Shown here piece by piece: positions 63,254-64,000 of a stretch of DNA of 64,000 bases (the first letter of the stretch is position 1; each line of letters begins with the position of its first letter). The DNA comes from Leptolyngbya iicbica LK (GTDB lineage Bacteria; Cyanobacteriota; Cyanobacteriia; Phormidesmidales; Phormidesmidaceae). The position numbers were made by a program, and so were the translations under genes. The stretch is from the NCBI RefSeq assembly GCF_004212215.1, contig NZ_QVFV01000003.1, positions 379,969 through 443,968 of the forward strand. Reading direction: 5' to 3'. Below the pieces are notes generated by a model. The model worked only from the letters and a program-made list of their open reading frames with translations, was not told where the DNA came from and did no database searches.

Positions 63254-64000
63254 ATGGCTCATCCTTTGGATTCCCATCTCGATCAGGTGAATGCTCGGTT
63301 CAAGGCCGCTCGGCTCGGGCTCAAAGTCGAGCGGCGCGGCGATATGCTGGCGTTGCGCGGCACGTTGCCGCCTCGACCAGGCAGCGATCGCAGCCGCCCT
63401 TATCAACAGCGCATTCCCCTCAAGCTGCCCGCGAATAAAGCCGCGTTGAAACAGGCCGAACAGGAAGCCAAGGTCATTGCAGCCAGGCTGATTGAAGGCA
63501 CCTTTGACTGGCGACATTATTTGGTACAGTCTGGCCCAATGCTCGGGTCTGATGACTTGGCGGACAAAATCGCGGCCTTTGAGCAGCATTATCTAGCTGA
63601 GGCCCAAGCCGACCCCGACAAGCATCCCGCCTCAGTGCAGGCGACGTGGAGCAAAGCCTATGCTCCTTACCTGCGAAAGTTGCAGTCGCTCAGCGATCGC
63701 CGGGCAAATCTGAGCTTGCCGGAGGCGATCGTCGCAACGGTGCAAGAAACGCGGGCCAATTCTCGCAGTCGGCAGGTCTGTTGCACCGCGCTGGAAGCAT
63801 TTGCCCAATTCCTCGCGCTAGAGTTGCCCGTTGAGCTGAAAACACTGTGGGGCAAATACGGCAGTAGTCGCACCCAACGGCGCGATTTGCCTACTGATGA
63901 CCAAATTGTGGAATGGTTTCATCGCATTCCGAATCCGGCGTGGCAGTTTGTTTACGGCGTGATGGCCGTGTACGGTCTGCGTAATCACGAGGTGTTTTTC
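63254..64000 (+). CDS. Tyrosine recombinase/integrase, 5' part (runs off the window)
   Basis: An open frame of 249 codons from ATG 63254 reaches the window edge with no stop. The N-terminal third (VNARFKAARLGLKVERRGDM, then QRIPLKLPANKAALKQAEQE) resembles the arm-type/linker region of cyanobacterial phage-type integrases. A core-binding SAM-like domain follows, and the frame ends at GVMAVYGLRNHEVFF, where Arg243 is the expected first catalytic Arg. The remaining catalytic His, Arg and Tyr lie outside. GGTGG just upstream is a weak ribosome site. It could serve a nearby island or be a chromosomal gene. Confidence 0.85.
   Translation, partial: MAHPLDSHLDQVNARFKAARLGLKVERRGDMLALRGTLPPRPGSDRSRPYQQRIPLKLPANKAALKQAEQEAKVIAARLIEGTFDWRHYLVQSGPMLGSDDLADKIAAFEQHYLAEAQADPDKHPASVQATWSKAYAPYLRKLQSLSDRRANLSLPEAIVATVQETRANSRSRQVCCTALEAFAQFLALELPVELKTLWGKYGSSRTQRRDLPTDDQIVEWFHRIPNPAWQFVYGVMAVYGLRNHEVFF

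Noticed and set aside
1-64000. tRNA, rRNA or CRISPR elements
   Set aside because: I looked for T-arm-like GTTCRAN motifs with a matching acceptor stem and for regularly spaced direct repeats in the gaps and found none. A covariance-model search would be needed to exclude a tRNA fully.

Overview
The window is chromosomal DNA from a cyanobacterium. Photosystem I subunit VIII (PsaI), cytochrome b6f subunit VII (PetM), CP12, an NdhD subunit, Ycf39, a CruP-type lycopene cyclase, a PedR-like regulator and many small cyanobacteria-only proteins are present, and the palindrome GCGATCGC (HIP1) recurs throughout coding and non-coding DNA. Codon choice and protein divergence suggest a Leptolyngbya/Nodosilinea-like filamentous lineage, but the genus is an inference.

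Layout. 1-2570: an AT-richer, damaged region with an orphan ORF, an IS630-type insertion sequence whose ends can be drawn, and the 3' stub of a glycosyltransferase gene. 2569-10235: uvrC, then on the minus strand the streptomycin operon rpsL-rpsG-fusA-tuf-rpsJ followed by a LON-substrate-domain protein. 10680-18070: SirB1-like protein and CruP (minus), an exported PrxQ-like peroxiredoxin, an Nfu iron-sulfur scaffold, a DCC-family thiol protein, a CP12 variant, PedR-like regulator and hisS. 18155-24610: a large unknown cyanobacterial protein, psaI, a duplicated retropepsin-PDZ protein, and an orphan amino-acid-binding lipoprotein. 24900-33114: infC (with a non-canonical AUC start), trmH, tiny membrane proteins, an EamA transporter, msrB, a hydrolase, cobH and ndhD. 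33978-44415: alr, methyltransferase, thioredoxin-fold protein, ybaB, low-Mr phosphatase, two DUF1400 alpha/beta hydrolases, a LOG-like protein and a pentapeptide-repeat protein. 45059-56000: ilvD, a lipoprotein, an unknown cyanobacterial protein, tpiA, an RND efflux pump with its periplasmic adaptor, and aspC. 56370-64000: a helix-turn-helix protein with a very acidic linker, DUF760, scpB with an ABC ATPase, a triple-repeat membrane-anchored protein, ycf39, petM and the 5' part of a tyrosine recombinase running off the window.

Most of the window is ordinary housekeeping. Genes are mostly mono- or bicistronic; only the str operon, pedR plus its neighbour, cruP-sirB1, the ABC ATPase-scpB pair and the RND-adaptor pair look like operons. 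Several intrinsic terminators and perfect hairpins separate transcription units. I see no tRNA, rRNA, CRISPR array, prophage block or defence island. The points most worth a second look are the infC start codon, the CP12 variant lacking the N-terminal cysteine pair, the two-DTG protease-PDZ protein, the IS630/glycosyltransferase wreck, and the recombinase at the right edge.
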